A stretch of 64,000 bases of DNA from Arthrobacter sulfonylureivorans (GTDB taxonomy: Bacteria; Actinomycetota; Actinomycetes; Actinomycetales; Micrococcaceae), in the NCBI GenBank assembly GCA_004000035.1, contig RJAE01000016.1:19977-83976 (forward strand). Reading direction: 5' to 3'. A model generated the notes under the pieces. The model had not been told where the DNA came from. It saw only the letters and a program-made list of their open reading frames with translations, and ran no database searches. Shown here in pieces: positions 57,341 to 64,000 of this stretch. How positions within the stretch are numbered: the stretch's first letter is position 1; each line of letters begins with the position of its first letter. A program made the position numbers and the translations under genes.

Positions 57341-58480
57341 ATGACCGCTGAGATCGTCTCGGAGAGCCTGATCGCCACTCTGCCCGGCCATACCTATGTT
57401 GACGACGACGTCTTTCGGGCCGAGCAGGAGCGCATCTTCGAACAGATGTGGTTTTGCGCGGTCAGGTCCGCCGATCTGGACAAGGCCGGCGCCTACCGGA
57501 CCGTGCAGATCGGACGCGAATCGGTCATCGTGACCCGCAACCGCAAGGGCGCGGTCCGTGCGTACTACAACATCTGCCGGCACCGGGGGGTCAAGCTCTG
57601 CATGGAAGAGAGCGGGGAAGCGGGGCGTTCGTTCCAGTGTCCCTACCACGCCTGGACCTACGACTTCGACGGCAAGCTCATCGCGGCGCCCAACCTGACC
57701 AAGATGCCGGACATTGACAGGCAGAAGTATGGGCTGGTGGACGTGCCGGTCCGCGAGCACATGGGCTACGTATGGCTGTGCCTGGCAGATGAACCGCCCT
57801 CCTTCGATGACGATGTGGTCGGCGCGATCGAAGAGCGATTGGGCGACGCCGGAGCGATCGCCGGCTACGACATCGCGAACCTGAGCCTGGGCCGGAGGAT
57901 CAGCTACGACGTGAAGGCCAACTGGAAGCTCATCATCGAGAACTTCATGGAGTGCTACCACTGCGCCACCATCCATCCGGAGCTGACGGAGGTCCTGCCC
58001 GAATTCGCCGACGGGCTGGCCGCGCAATACTTCGTGGGGCACGGCGCGGAGTTCGGCGAGGACATCCAGGGCTTCACCGTGGACGGCTCTGAAGGGTTGG
58101 AACGCATTCCGGGCATCAGCGAGGACCAGGACCGGCGCTACTACGCCATCACCATCAAGCCAACGGTCTTCGTCAACCTGGTGCCCGACCACGTGATCAT
58201 CCACCGGATGTTTCCGCTGGCCGCCGACCGGACCGTGGTGGAATGCGACTGGCTGTACATGCCCAGCGTGGTGGAAGAAGGCAGGGACCTCACGGCCTCG
58301 GTGGAACTGTTCCACCGAGTCAACCAGCAGGACTTCGACGCCTGCGAACGCTGCCAGCCGGCGATGAGTTCCAAGATCTACGCCAAGGGCGGTGTGCTGG
58401 TACCCAGCGAACACCACATCGGCGCGTTCCATGAATGGGTCACGGCCCGCCTGGCCGAGCCGGCCTCCGTCGTCAATTGA
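57341..58480 (+). CDS. Rieske oxygenase alpha subunit, betaine-demethylase type
   Basis: This 379-residue terminal oxygenase has a Rieske domain (Cys79-x-His81 in ICRHRG; Cys100-x-x-His103 in CPYHAW) and a catalytic domain with the mononuclear-iron motif NWKLIIENFMECYHCATIHPEL. The sequence resembles GbcA-type glycine betaine and stachydrine demethylases rather than aromatic-ring dioxygenases. With dimethylglycine oxidase next to it, glycine betaine to dimethylglycine is the best reading. AAGGAG precedes the ATG. Substrate choice is inference. Confidence 0.87.
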   Translation: MTAEIVSESLIATLPGHTYVDDDVFRAEQERIFEQMWFCAVRSADLDKAGAYRTVQIGRESVIVTRNRKGAVRAYYNICRHRGVKLCMEESGEAGRSFQCPYHAWTYDFDGKLIAAPNLTKMPDIDRQKYGLVDVPVREHMGYVWLCLADEPPSFDDDVVGAIEERLGDAGAIAGYDIANLSLGRRISYDVKANWKLIIENFMECYHCATIHPELTEVLPEFADGLAAQYFVGHGAEFGEDIQGFTVDGSEGLERIPGISEDQDRRYYAITIKPTVFVNLVPDHVIIHRMFPLAADRTVVECDWLYMPSVVEEGRDLTASVELFHRVNQQDFDACERCQPAMSSKIYAKGGVLVPSEHHIGAFHEWVTARLAEPASVVN

Positions 58481-58550
58481 CGGCCGCCGCCCTTACTGGC
58501 CGCCGGCCGCCGTCGTCGTCATTGGGCAGCCGGCGGCCCACCGGTACGGT

Positions 58551-59360
58551 TCAGCTGTCCCGGGAGTAACCCATCCGGGCGCTGATGTCCTGCCCGGCCT
58601 GCTTGACGTCCTCGATCAGGCCGGGCATCTCCTGGGGCTTGAACCGGAACGCGGGACCGGAAACGCTGACTGATCCGATCACGGATCCCAAGTGGTCCCA
58701 GACGGGGACGGCAATGGAGTTGAGGCCGATCTCGAATTCTTCCTGGACAACGGCGTAACCGTTGGCGGATACCAGCAGCAGTTCTTTTTCCAGCTTCTGC
58801 CGGGACGTGATCGTCTTGGCCGTCAGCGCGGGCAGCCGGCTCTGCTTGATGATCTTCAAACGGTCTTCCGAGCTGAGCCCGGCCAGCAGCACCTTGCCGC
58901 TGGAGGTGGCGTGCAGGGGTGTCAGGCTGCCGATCCAGTCGGACATTGCCAGAGTGGAGGTGCCCCGGGCCTGGTCCACGTTGACGGCGAAGTTTGAACG
59001 CAGCACCGCCAGGTTGACGGTTTCCTTGTACTGTTCAGCCAGTTGCTCCAGCACCGGCCGGGCCTCCCGGACCAGGCTCAGGTTCCCGGGGATGGAATTG
59101 GCCAGCCGCAGAATGCCGAACCCCAGCTGGTACTTTCCGCGCTCGGTGTTCTGCTGGACCATGCCCCGGTGGTCCAGCGACGCCAGCAGCCGTGAGGCGG
59201 TGGACTTGTGCACGCCCATTTCCTCGGCGATGTCGCTGACCCCGGATTCCCCGCGCCGGGCCAGGATTTCGAGCACGGTGATGGCGCGGTCCACGGACTG
59301 CACACCCCGGTTCAGGTTGTCCGGTGATGCCTCGTCGTCGAGCTCTTCAGGTTCAGCCAT
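58551..59360 (-). CDS. IclR family transcriptional regulator 1
   Basis: This 269-residue regulator has an N-terminal winged helix (VLEILARRGESGVSDIAEEMGVHKSTASRLLASLDHRG) and a C-terminal IclR effector domain with the conserved HATSSGKVLLAGL and RSFAV-type (here YAVVQEEFEIGLNSIAVPVWD) stretches. It converges on the oxygenase gene and probably controls the neighbouring betaine genes. No clear ribosome binding site precedes the ATG. Confidence 0.92.
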   Translation of the reverse strand: MAEPEELDDEASPDNLNRGVQSVDRAITVLEILARRGESGVSDIAEEMGVHKSTASRLLASLDHRGMVQQNTERGKYQLGFGILRLANSIPGNLSLVREARPVLEQLAEQYKETVNLAVLRSNFAVNVDQARGTSTLAMSDWIGSLTPLHATSSGKVLLAGLSSEDRLKIIKQSRLPALTAKTITSRQKLEKELLLVSANGYAVVQEEFEIGLNSIAVPVWDHLGSVIGSVSVSGPAFRFKPQEMPGLIEDVKQAGQDISARMGYSRDS

Positions 59361-59420
59361 GGGACCATAGTCTCAAATTCCGTCCGGATGGACGCTGATG
59401 GACATGGCAGGGAGCGTCGC

Positions 59421-59843
59421 CTAGCCGGTGGGGGCGTCGCCGGCGCGGGCCGCCTTCGCCGAGCGGTGCGAACCAAACGCGGTGTAGTCGGCCGTACCGG
59501 GCTCGCCCCAGACGACCAGCACGCGCAGCGGGCCGGAGCCGGTATTGGCCAGATCGTGCTCAGACCCCACCGGCGCCAGCACCGCATCTCCGGCGGCCAC
59601 ATCATGAACCTGGCCGTCCACCGTCATCCGCGCAGTCCCCTCCATCACCACATAGAGTTCCTCGAGCGCGCGGCTGCTGTCCGGATGGGAATGCATGCCT
59701 TCGGTTCCGCCCGGCGGCAGCTCCCACGTCTGCACGGCCACCGGCAGGCGGGACTGTTCGTGGAACAGCCACTGCATCGTCACCGGTGCCGTGCCGCCGT
59801 GGAGGTTGTAGTCAAAGGCGTAATCGCCGCGTCGTTCCAACAT
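59421..59843 (-). CDS. Single-domain cupin
   Basis: This 140-residue beta-barrel protein has the cupin metal-binding motif: GMHSHPDSSRALEELYVVMEG (His, His, Glu) and a later HDLANTG. Its ATG follows the stop of the upstream IclR gene by one base (TGA-C-ATG), so the two are translationally coupled. It could be a small-molecule sensor or enzyme for an intermediate of methylamine catabolism. The function is unknown. Confidence 0.87.
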   Translation of the reverse strand: MLERRGDYAFDYNLHGGTAPVTMQWLFHEQSRLPVAVQTWELPPGGTEGMHSHPDSSRALEELYVVMEGTARMTVDGQVHDVAAGDAVLAPVGSEHDLANTGSGPLRVLVVWGEPGTADYTAFGSHRSAKAARAGDAPTG

Positions 59844-59844
59844 G

Positions 59845-60684
59845 TCATGGCCCTTCGTTGCCGGGCAGCCCTGCATTGAAGCTGCCGCCCATTCGGACCG
59901 TAACCTTGCGCGCAGCATTGCGGCAGGCTTCGGATATTGTGTTCAGAACCTCCTGTGAGACCCGGAACCGGGGTGCCGCGAGCATGACGCAGGCGGCGAG
60001 ATCGCCTCTGTGGTCAAAAATGGGGGCCGCCACACCGACCTCCTCCGGGAACGTCTCGCCGTAATTGATGGCCACACCTTCGGACGCCACGCCCTTCAGC
60101 CTGACGACGTAGGCGTCAAGGGCATCGGGGTCGCTGTCCGTGAGCAAAATGGACCCTTCAGCGATCATGCTCCGGACCGGCGGGGAATCGGTCTGAGCCA
60201 GGAAGATCTGGACCGAGGAGCTGAGTGCGGTGTTGTACCGGGTGCCCAGCGGCGTGGTGTGTTTGACCTGTTGCGGGCTGGCGATCTGTTCGACACAGAC
60301 GGCTTGGTTGCCGTTCCAGACCATCAGCGCGCTGGTTTCGCCGGTGCGGTCGGTGAGTTCCTGCAGCACGGGGTACGCTGCTCGACGCACGTCCAGGTCG
60401 GCGAGCAAAGGTCCGGTGACCGCGATCAATCCCAGGCCGAGCTTGAAACGGCGGCTGGAGGGATCGCGCTCCACCAGGTCCTCCTGTTCCAAGGTGGCCA
60501 AGATTCGGGAGACGGTGCTTTTGTGCAGGCTCACCCGGGAGGCGATCTCTGTGACGCCGAGCAACGGAGTCTCGACGCTGAAGCAGCGCATGACCTCGAT
60601 GGCGTTGAGGATAACGGAAGCTCCGCGGGCATCGGAGGCGCCCGAATTGGTCTTTCGGCGGGCGCTGTCGGCGGTGTCACTCAT
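59845..60684 (-). CDS. IclR family transcriptional regulator 2
   Basis: This regulator of about 279 residues has a winged-helix (MRCFSVETPLLGVTEIASRVSLHKSTVSRILATLEQEDL) and an effector domain ending with EGVAINYGETFPEEVGVAAPIFD. It is cotranscribed with the cupin. ATG 60684 is preferred over 60696 by a modest GGAA site. It lies downstream of the creatinase remnant and may regulate creatine or betaine use. Confidence 0.92.
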   Translation of the reverse strand: MSDTADSARRKTNSGASDARGASVILNAIEVMRCFSVETPLLGVTEIASRVSLHKSTVSRILATLEQEDLVERDPSSRRFKLGLGLIAVTGPLLADLDVRRAAYPVLQELTDRTGETSALMVWNGNQAVCVEQIASPQQVKHTTPLGTRYNTALSSSVQIFLAQTDSPPVRSMIAEGSILLTDSDPDALDAYVVRLKGVASEGVAINYGETFPEEVGVAAPIFDHRGDLAACVMLAAPRFRVSQEVLNTISEACRNAARKVTVRMGGSFNAGLPGNEGP

Positions 60685-60712
60685 GGTGCGTTCCATTCTG
60701 GACGATTAATGA

Positions 60713-60751
60713 GGGTGTGCGCCGCAACCGTTCCAATTGCGGCGCACACCC
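60713..60751 (-). terminator. Terminator after the creatinase remnant
   Basis: A perfect 15-bp stem (60713-60727 with 60737-60751) closes a nine-base loop between the remnant's stop and the IclR gene. Its presence suggests that a full creatinase gene once ended here. Confidence 0.8.
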
Positions 60752-60775
60752 CTTGACTGTACTGCTACCGGTGGG

Positions 60776-60928
60776 TTAGGCCGGGATGATCTTGTTTTTC
60801 CGGGCCGATGCCGAACTTGGTGATGTTTTCGACGCCGCTTTCGCCGACGACGAGGATGTCGTGCTCGCGGTAGCCGCCGGCACCGGGTTCGCCGTCGGTG
60901 ACGGTGAGCCGTCCGGCGGGGTGTGGAT
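60776..60928 (-). pseudogene. Creatinase 3' remnant with frameshift
   Basis: The minus strand reads a creatinase C-terminus, including DGEPGAGGYREHDILVVGE and then GVENITKFGIGPE, before one extra A (in a run of five A) shifts the frame just ahead of the IIPA end. The last 100 bases are nearly identical to the end of the creatinase gene at 63899-64000. About 50 codons remain; the rest of the gene is missing and the homology stops a few bases before the permease stop codon at 60941. Confidence 0.85.
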
Positions 60929-60940
60929 GTGTCGGGTAGG

Positions 60941-62371
60941 TCAGTCTTGACGCAACGGTTCGCGACTGGTCTCGCGCGAAAGTGAGACAGCAACGAGCGA
61001 AATGACGGCGGCGCCGACCAGGTAGTAAGCCGGAGCAAGGTCGTTCGCAGTTGCTGCGATGAGCAGGGTGGCCATCATCGGTGCCGTGCCGCCGAACAGG
61101 GCGTTCGAGAGGTTGAAGCTGATGGCAAATCCGCTATATCGGACGCGGGTAGGGAACATTTCAGCGAGGAAGCTGGGCAATGTACCGTCGTTGAGTGTCA
61201 GCATGCCACCCAGCAGGATCTGGACCAGCACGATGATAAGGAAGTTGCCGGTGCCCAACAGGATGAAGGCCGGAACTGTCAAAAGGATGAACAGTACGGA
61301 CGCTGTAATGAGGACCTTCTTACGCCCGAAACGGTCCGAGAGCATGCCCGTGAGGAAGATGAAACCGATGTAAGTGAGCAGGGCGATCGTTGTCGCTATG
61401 TACGACTCGGTGGCACCCATGCCCAGCTCTTCCGAGAGGTAGGTCGGCATGTAGCTGAGGATTACGTAGAACCCAACAGCATTGAGCAGTACCGCTCCGA
61501 CCGCTTGAAGCAGTTGGCGCCAGTGATTGCGGAACATGCTCTTGACCGGCGCCTTGACGGCCTCGTCTTGAGCGGTGAGGGCGCGGAAAGCCGGTGTATC
61601 TTCCAGCTTGGTCCGAATGTAGCGGCCGATGAGGCCCATTGGCGCTGCCAGCAAGAACGGCAAGCGCCAACCCCAATCTTGCATCGCGTCGCTGCTCAGC
61701 ATGCCCGTCAGCAGGGCGGCAAGCAATGAGCCGAGCAACAGCCCGGTGGCAGTGCTCGCCGGAACGACGGCGGCATAGAGCCCACGTCTGTTTGCCGGTG
61801 CGTATTCAACCAGGAACGCGGACGCACCTGCATATTCGCCGGAAGCCGAGAAGCCTTGCACGATCCGGACCACGAGCAACAGGATCGGTGCCCAAACCCC
61901 AATGGTGGCGTAGCCAGGAATAAGGGCGATGCAGAAAGTCGCGAAAGACATGATCAGGATCGAGAGTGAAAGGGCGGTCCGCCGTCCCACCTTGTCTCCG
62001 ATGTGGCCCCAAATGAAGCCTCCGATTGGACGGACTAGGAAAGAAATGGCAAACAGCGCAAATGTGGCCAGCAGCGCCGTCTGCGGGTCTGATTCGGGGA
62101 AGAATACAACAGAAATAGTCGCTGCGAGATAACCGTAAACCGCATAGTCGAACCATTCGACAAAGTTGCCGATGAAGCTGGCGGCTATTACCTTGCGCCG
62201 GGTTTGTTTGCCCACTCCCGAGGGGTCAGGGCGGTTTTGGCTGCTGAGGGTTGGGCCGAGGCCAGCGGCATTGCCGGTGACACCTGAGGAGGAAGCTGGG
62301 TTTCCAGATAGGGGGTTGTTGCTGTGAGTCAAGGTAACCACCAGAGAAGGATCGGTTTGGGTTGGTTGCAT
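60941..62371 (-). CDS. MHS family MFS permease, probable creatine/creatinine or betaine uptake
   Basis: This 476-residue metabolite:H+ symporter has twelve helices and family signatures GNFVEWFDYAVYGYLA, GGFIWGHIGDKVGRRTAL and FLAEMFPTRVRYSGFAISF. It has an unusually long polar N-terminus of about 60 residues. Its position between creatinase sequences and upstream of nothing else suggests uptake of creatine, creatinine or a betaine. Visible base composition is lower in GC than neighbours, hinting at transfer. A consensus promoter with a palindrome at the start site lies directly upstream, and the leader is only about 15 bases long without a ribosome binding site, so the start is uncertain. 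Confidence 0.87.
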   Translation of the reverse strand: MQPTQTDPSLVVTLTHSNNPLSGNPASSSGVTGNAAGLGPTLSSQNRPDPSGVGKQTRRKVIAASFIGNFVEWFDYAVYGYLAATISVVFFPESDPQTALLATFALFAISFLVRPIGGFIWGHIGDKVGRRTALSLSILIMSFATFCIALIPGYATIGVWAPILLLVVRIVQGFSASGEYAGASAFLVEYAPANRRGLYAAVVPASTATGLLLGSLLAALLTGMLSSDAMQDWGWRLPFLLAAPMGLIGRYIRTKLEDTPAFRALTAQDEAVKAPVKSMFRNHWRQLLQAVGAVLLNAVGFYVILSYMPTYLSEELGMGATESYIATTIALLTYIGFIFLTGMLSDRFGRKKVLITASVLFILLTVPAFILLGTGNFLIIVLVQILLGGMLTLNDGTLPSFLAEMFPTRVRYSGFAISFNLSNALFGGTAPMMATLLIAATANDLAPAYYLVGAAVISLVAVSLSRETSREPLRQD

Positions 62372-62376
62372 CTAAC

Positions 62377-62389
62377 GCAACAGTGTTGC
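62377..62389. promoter_or_regulatory. Operator palindrome at the permease transcription start
   Basis: GCAACAGTGTTGC is palindromic apart from its central base. It overlaps the predicted transcription start of the permease, a position typical of repression. Its first ten bases recur in the divergent control region of the betaine oxygenase genes. Confidence 0.6.
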
Positions 62390-62392
62390 ACC

Positions 62393-62421
62393 AGATTATG
62401 TGTGACCCAACTCACTGTCAA
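62393..62421 (-). promoter_or_regulatory. Sigma-70-type promoter of the MHS permease
   Basis: On the minus strand, TTGACA (62416-62421) and TAATCT (62393-62398) are separated by exactly 17 bases. This is the best consensus promoter in the window. Confidence 0.75.
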
Positions 62422-62925
62422 GGGCTCGGCGAACTCGTCTCAGGTGCTCGGGAAGCAGGACGCGTGCCTCATGTGGGAAACGCGTATGTTGGACCGAAGT
62501 CGGAGCTGGCGGCGAAGAAGAAGGAGAAGGGGACACATCCTCGACGAGCTTGCCCCGCCGATGGGGCTGGTCCGGGGGCAACACCAGATGTTGGCTGAAA
62601 GCGGCCCGGGAAGCGCAAGGGCCCGCCCTTAAGAAGGAGCCGACGGCTGGAATCGATCCGGCCGACCATTGCGGTCAATCGATAGAGGGCGAGTTCGCCT
62701 ACACCTTCACTGTCACCGGCGTTTCACCGTTCCTGAGAACATCGCCGTCGAGAATCGGTCCATTTTGGATCATGCGCCAAGACCACCAAGTGTGCCTGCT
62801 CAACAAACGTGGGGCTAGGTGAGCTGTGCAGGAGCCTGTTTCTTCCGACCACGAAAACCGACGGCTGGCGCACCACCAAATCCGGGCGGAGCACGGCGTT
62901 TCGTTCCGCCAGGCGGCTCACGCGA
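62422..62925. other. Gene-free region between permease and creatininase
   Basis: About 500 bases hold no recognisable gene on either strand. Short open frames of 60-90 codons exist but have no ribosome binding sites or family resemblance. The sequence may be decayed DNA from the rearrangement that brought the creatininase segment; no transposase relic was recognised. Confidence 0.5.
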
Positions 62926-62955
62926 CTCAGGACGCCTCCGTCGAGGCGTCCTGAG
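62926..62955 (-). terminator. Terminator of the creatininase gene
   Basis: CTCAGGACGCCTC and GAGGCGTCCTGAG form a perfect 13-bp stem around CGTC, eight bases past the creatininase stop. Confidence 0.85.
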
Positions 62956-62963
62956 GGCGGTTT

Positions 62964-63767
62964 CTAAACGGAATCCGAGGCAACCTTCCGTTGCTGCAGG
63001 AACTCTTGCTCGAGAGCGGCAGCCATGCCGACGGTGGCGCGTTTAAGAATGATTTCTCCCTTTTCGGGGCTGGCATTGGCGGCTGAGGATAGGCAGCCGG
63101 AGGTCGGCGTCAATTCTGGTCGCACAGGAAGGATGTCGTAGTTGGGCAGAACGGCGGGCGGAAGATCGGCGATTCGCTCGATGTCGATTTTGTCTGCGTA
63201 TAGATGCATCATCAGGGACGTTTCGAGTACCCCGCCGTGCTCAAGGTCCCAGCCGGTAAATCCTTCGGGGTATAGCTCGCTGATGGTCGCATCATCAATG
63301 AAGTCCCAGTACGAAAGCAGCATGACTTTCATGTCATGAATGCCTCGGAGCTGAAGTTCTTGGATGGCCAAATCCACACCCTCATACAGGAACTGATAAT
63401 TCTCGTAGTGACCGTTGACAAACACTACCTTGCGAACTCCGTGTCGGGCGTGCTCCATCGTGAGCGTCTTGGCGATCGCGATGATGGTGCTGGCATCCAG
63501 GCTGGTCGTTCCGGCTAGGTGATTGCCCCCACCCGAGCGCTGCTGGGACTTGTAGCCGTAGACAAGCGGTGCCGCGACCAGCGCCTTGACGGTTTCCGCT
63601 AGCGAACCCGCCATGGCCTGGGACAACAAAACATCCGTATTGAGAGGCATATGCGGTCCGTGCTGCTCAATGGAACCAGCGGGAATGAGGACTATGCTGT
63701 CGCCTTTTTCAATTTCGCTTCGATAGGTAAAAGCGTCTAGTTCTTCGATGAAAACGCTGCGTCGCAT
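62964..63767 (-). CDS. Creatininase (creatinine amidohydrolase)
   Basis: This 267-residue metal-dependent amidohydrolase opens creatinine to creatine. It closely follows Pseudomonas creatininase: IPAGSIEQHGPHMPLNTDV with the metal-binding Glu, His and Asp, YGYKSQQRSGGGNHLAGTTS, FVNGHYENYQFLYEGVDLA and the W-D-EHGG motif (GWDLEHGGVLETSLM). GGAGAG precedes the ATG. It lies between creatinase (upstream on the same strand) and the permease, giving a creatinine pathway. Base composition is visibly lower in GC than the betaine genes. Confidence 0.93.
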   Translation of the reverse strand: MRRSVFIEELDAFTYRSEIEKGDSIVLIPAGSIEQHGPHMPLNTDVLLSQAMAGSLAETVKALVAAPLVYGYKSQQRSGGGNHLAGTTSLDASTIIAIAKTLTMEHARHGVRKVVFVNGHYENYQFLYEGVDLAIQELQLRGIHDMKVMLLSYWDFIDDATISELYPEGFTGWDLEHGGVLETSLMMHLYADKIDIERIADLPPAVLPNYDILPVRPELTPTSGCLSSAANASPEKGEIILKRATVGMAAALEQEFLQQRKVASDSV

Positions 63768-63840
63768 GATCTCTCCGGGACTTCAAGATGGGGCAGTAGC
63801 ATCCCGACACAAGCAGGATTGCAGTTTGAACGGGCTGCTT

Positions 63841-63878
63841 GGTTGTGGTGCGGTGCCACGACGCACCGCACCACGACC
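63841..63878 (-). terminator. Terminator after creatinase
   Basis: A 16-bp stem (63841-63856 with 63863-63878, one G-T pair) closes a six-base loop between the creatinase stop and the creatininase start. Confidence 0.8.
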
Positions 63879-63898
63879 ATGGCTGGCAGGAAGTGCGG

Positions 63899-64000
63899 TT
63901 AGGCCGGGATGATGTTGTTTTCCGGGCCGAAGCCGAATTTGGTGATGTTTTCGACGCTGTTTTCGCCGATGACGAGGATGTCGTGTTCGCGGTAGCCGCC
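63899..64000 (-). CDS. Creatinase (creatine amidinohydrolase), C-terminal end only
   Basis: The last 33 codons read GGYREHDILVIGENSVENIT and then KFGFGPENNIIPA, which is the recognisable C-terminus of the M24-fold creatinase that hydrolyses creatine to sarcosine and urea. The gene continues beyond the window. It is upstream of creatininase on the same strand. A near-copy of this segment, frameshifted, lies at 60776-60928. Confidence 0.85.
   Translation of the reverse strand, partial: GGYREHDILVIGENSVENITKFGFGPENNIIPA

Noticed and set aside
60706-61038. Minus-strand Arg-rich frame over the creatinase remnant
   Set aside because: It is out of frame with the recognisable creatinase C-terminus and arises from GC-rich shadowing.
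62362-62822. Short plus-strand frames between permease and creatininase as genes or transposase relics
   Set aside because: Translations show no recognisable domain or transposase motif on either strand and the frames lack start signals.

Overview
The window is high-GC actinobacterial DNA, most consistent with a soil member of the Micrococcaceae close to Arthrobacter. The evidence is strong G/C bias at third codon positions, frequent GTG and TTG starts, actinobacterial families (DUF3263, DUF3027, WXG100, LytR_C, an IdeR-type repressor, an XPB-type helicase pair), a stand-alone groEL behind CIRCE elements, c-di-AMP riboswitches in front of cell-wall hydrolases, and a dimethylglycine oxidase that resembles the Arthrobacter globiformis enzyme over its full length. 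No prophage, integrase, insertion sequence or CRISPR array was recognised.

Layout. 1-9.1 kb: a truncated MHS-type permease, a flavin oxidoreductase/lipase maturation factor pair, an OFA-type permease with a 33-residue partner, an exo-sialidase and a ThrE-type exporter. 9.2-20.4 kb: siderophore-interacting reductase with an iron box, uracil-DNA glycosylase with a repeat array at its stop codon, DUF3263 and LytR_C proteins, a cold-shock protein, a TM2 protein, groEL with two CIRCE elements, two domain-fusion proteins (DUF4031-HD and RNase HI-NTF2-like), a lone WXG100 protein and a two-component system. 20.4-30.9 kb: methyltransferase, XPB-like helicase with its partner, cold shock/DUF3027, an MFS exporter, serC and an IdeR-type repressor.

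30.9-34.2 kb is the most striking region. Three consecutive secreted cell-wall hydrolases (one M23, two NlpC/P60) each carry the same upstream cassette: GTNAC-like boxes at 11-bp spacing, a promoter, a 5' hairpin and a ydaO/c-di-AMP riboswitch ending beside the ribosome binding site. They also share an N-terminal protein module, while the catalytic domain differs.

34.4-40.6 kb: HNH endonuclease, then molybdenum cofactor and formate-dehydrogenase-like genes (mobA, DUF6457, moeA, fdhD, FdhF/YdeP). 41-52.8 kb: ABC exporter, ROK regulator, tRNA-Arg(CCT), pcrA, a mechanosensitive channel, sucCD and a zinc alcohol dehydrogenase.

52.8-64 kb is a catabolic island for methylated amines. A Rieske oxygenase, its reductase and a Rieske ferredoxin would demethylate a betaine (probably glycine betaine) to dimethylglycine. 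Dimethylglycine oxidase would then give sarcosine. Creatininase and creatinase would feed sarcosine from creatinine. Two IclR regulators, a cupin and an MHS permease complete the set. A frameshifted remnant of the creatinase 3' end at 60.8-60.9 kb matches the intact end at 63.9 kb, so the permease/creatininase segment lies between two copies. A recurring oddity of the window is tandem repetition of DNA spanning gene stop codons (9.2, 10.5 and 52.8 kb).
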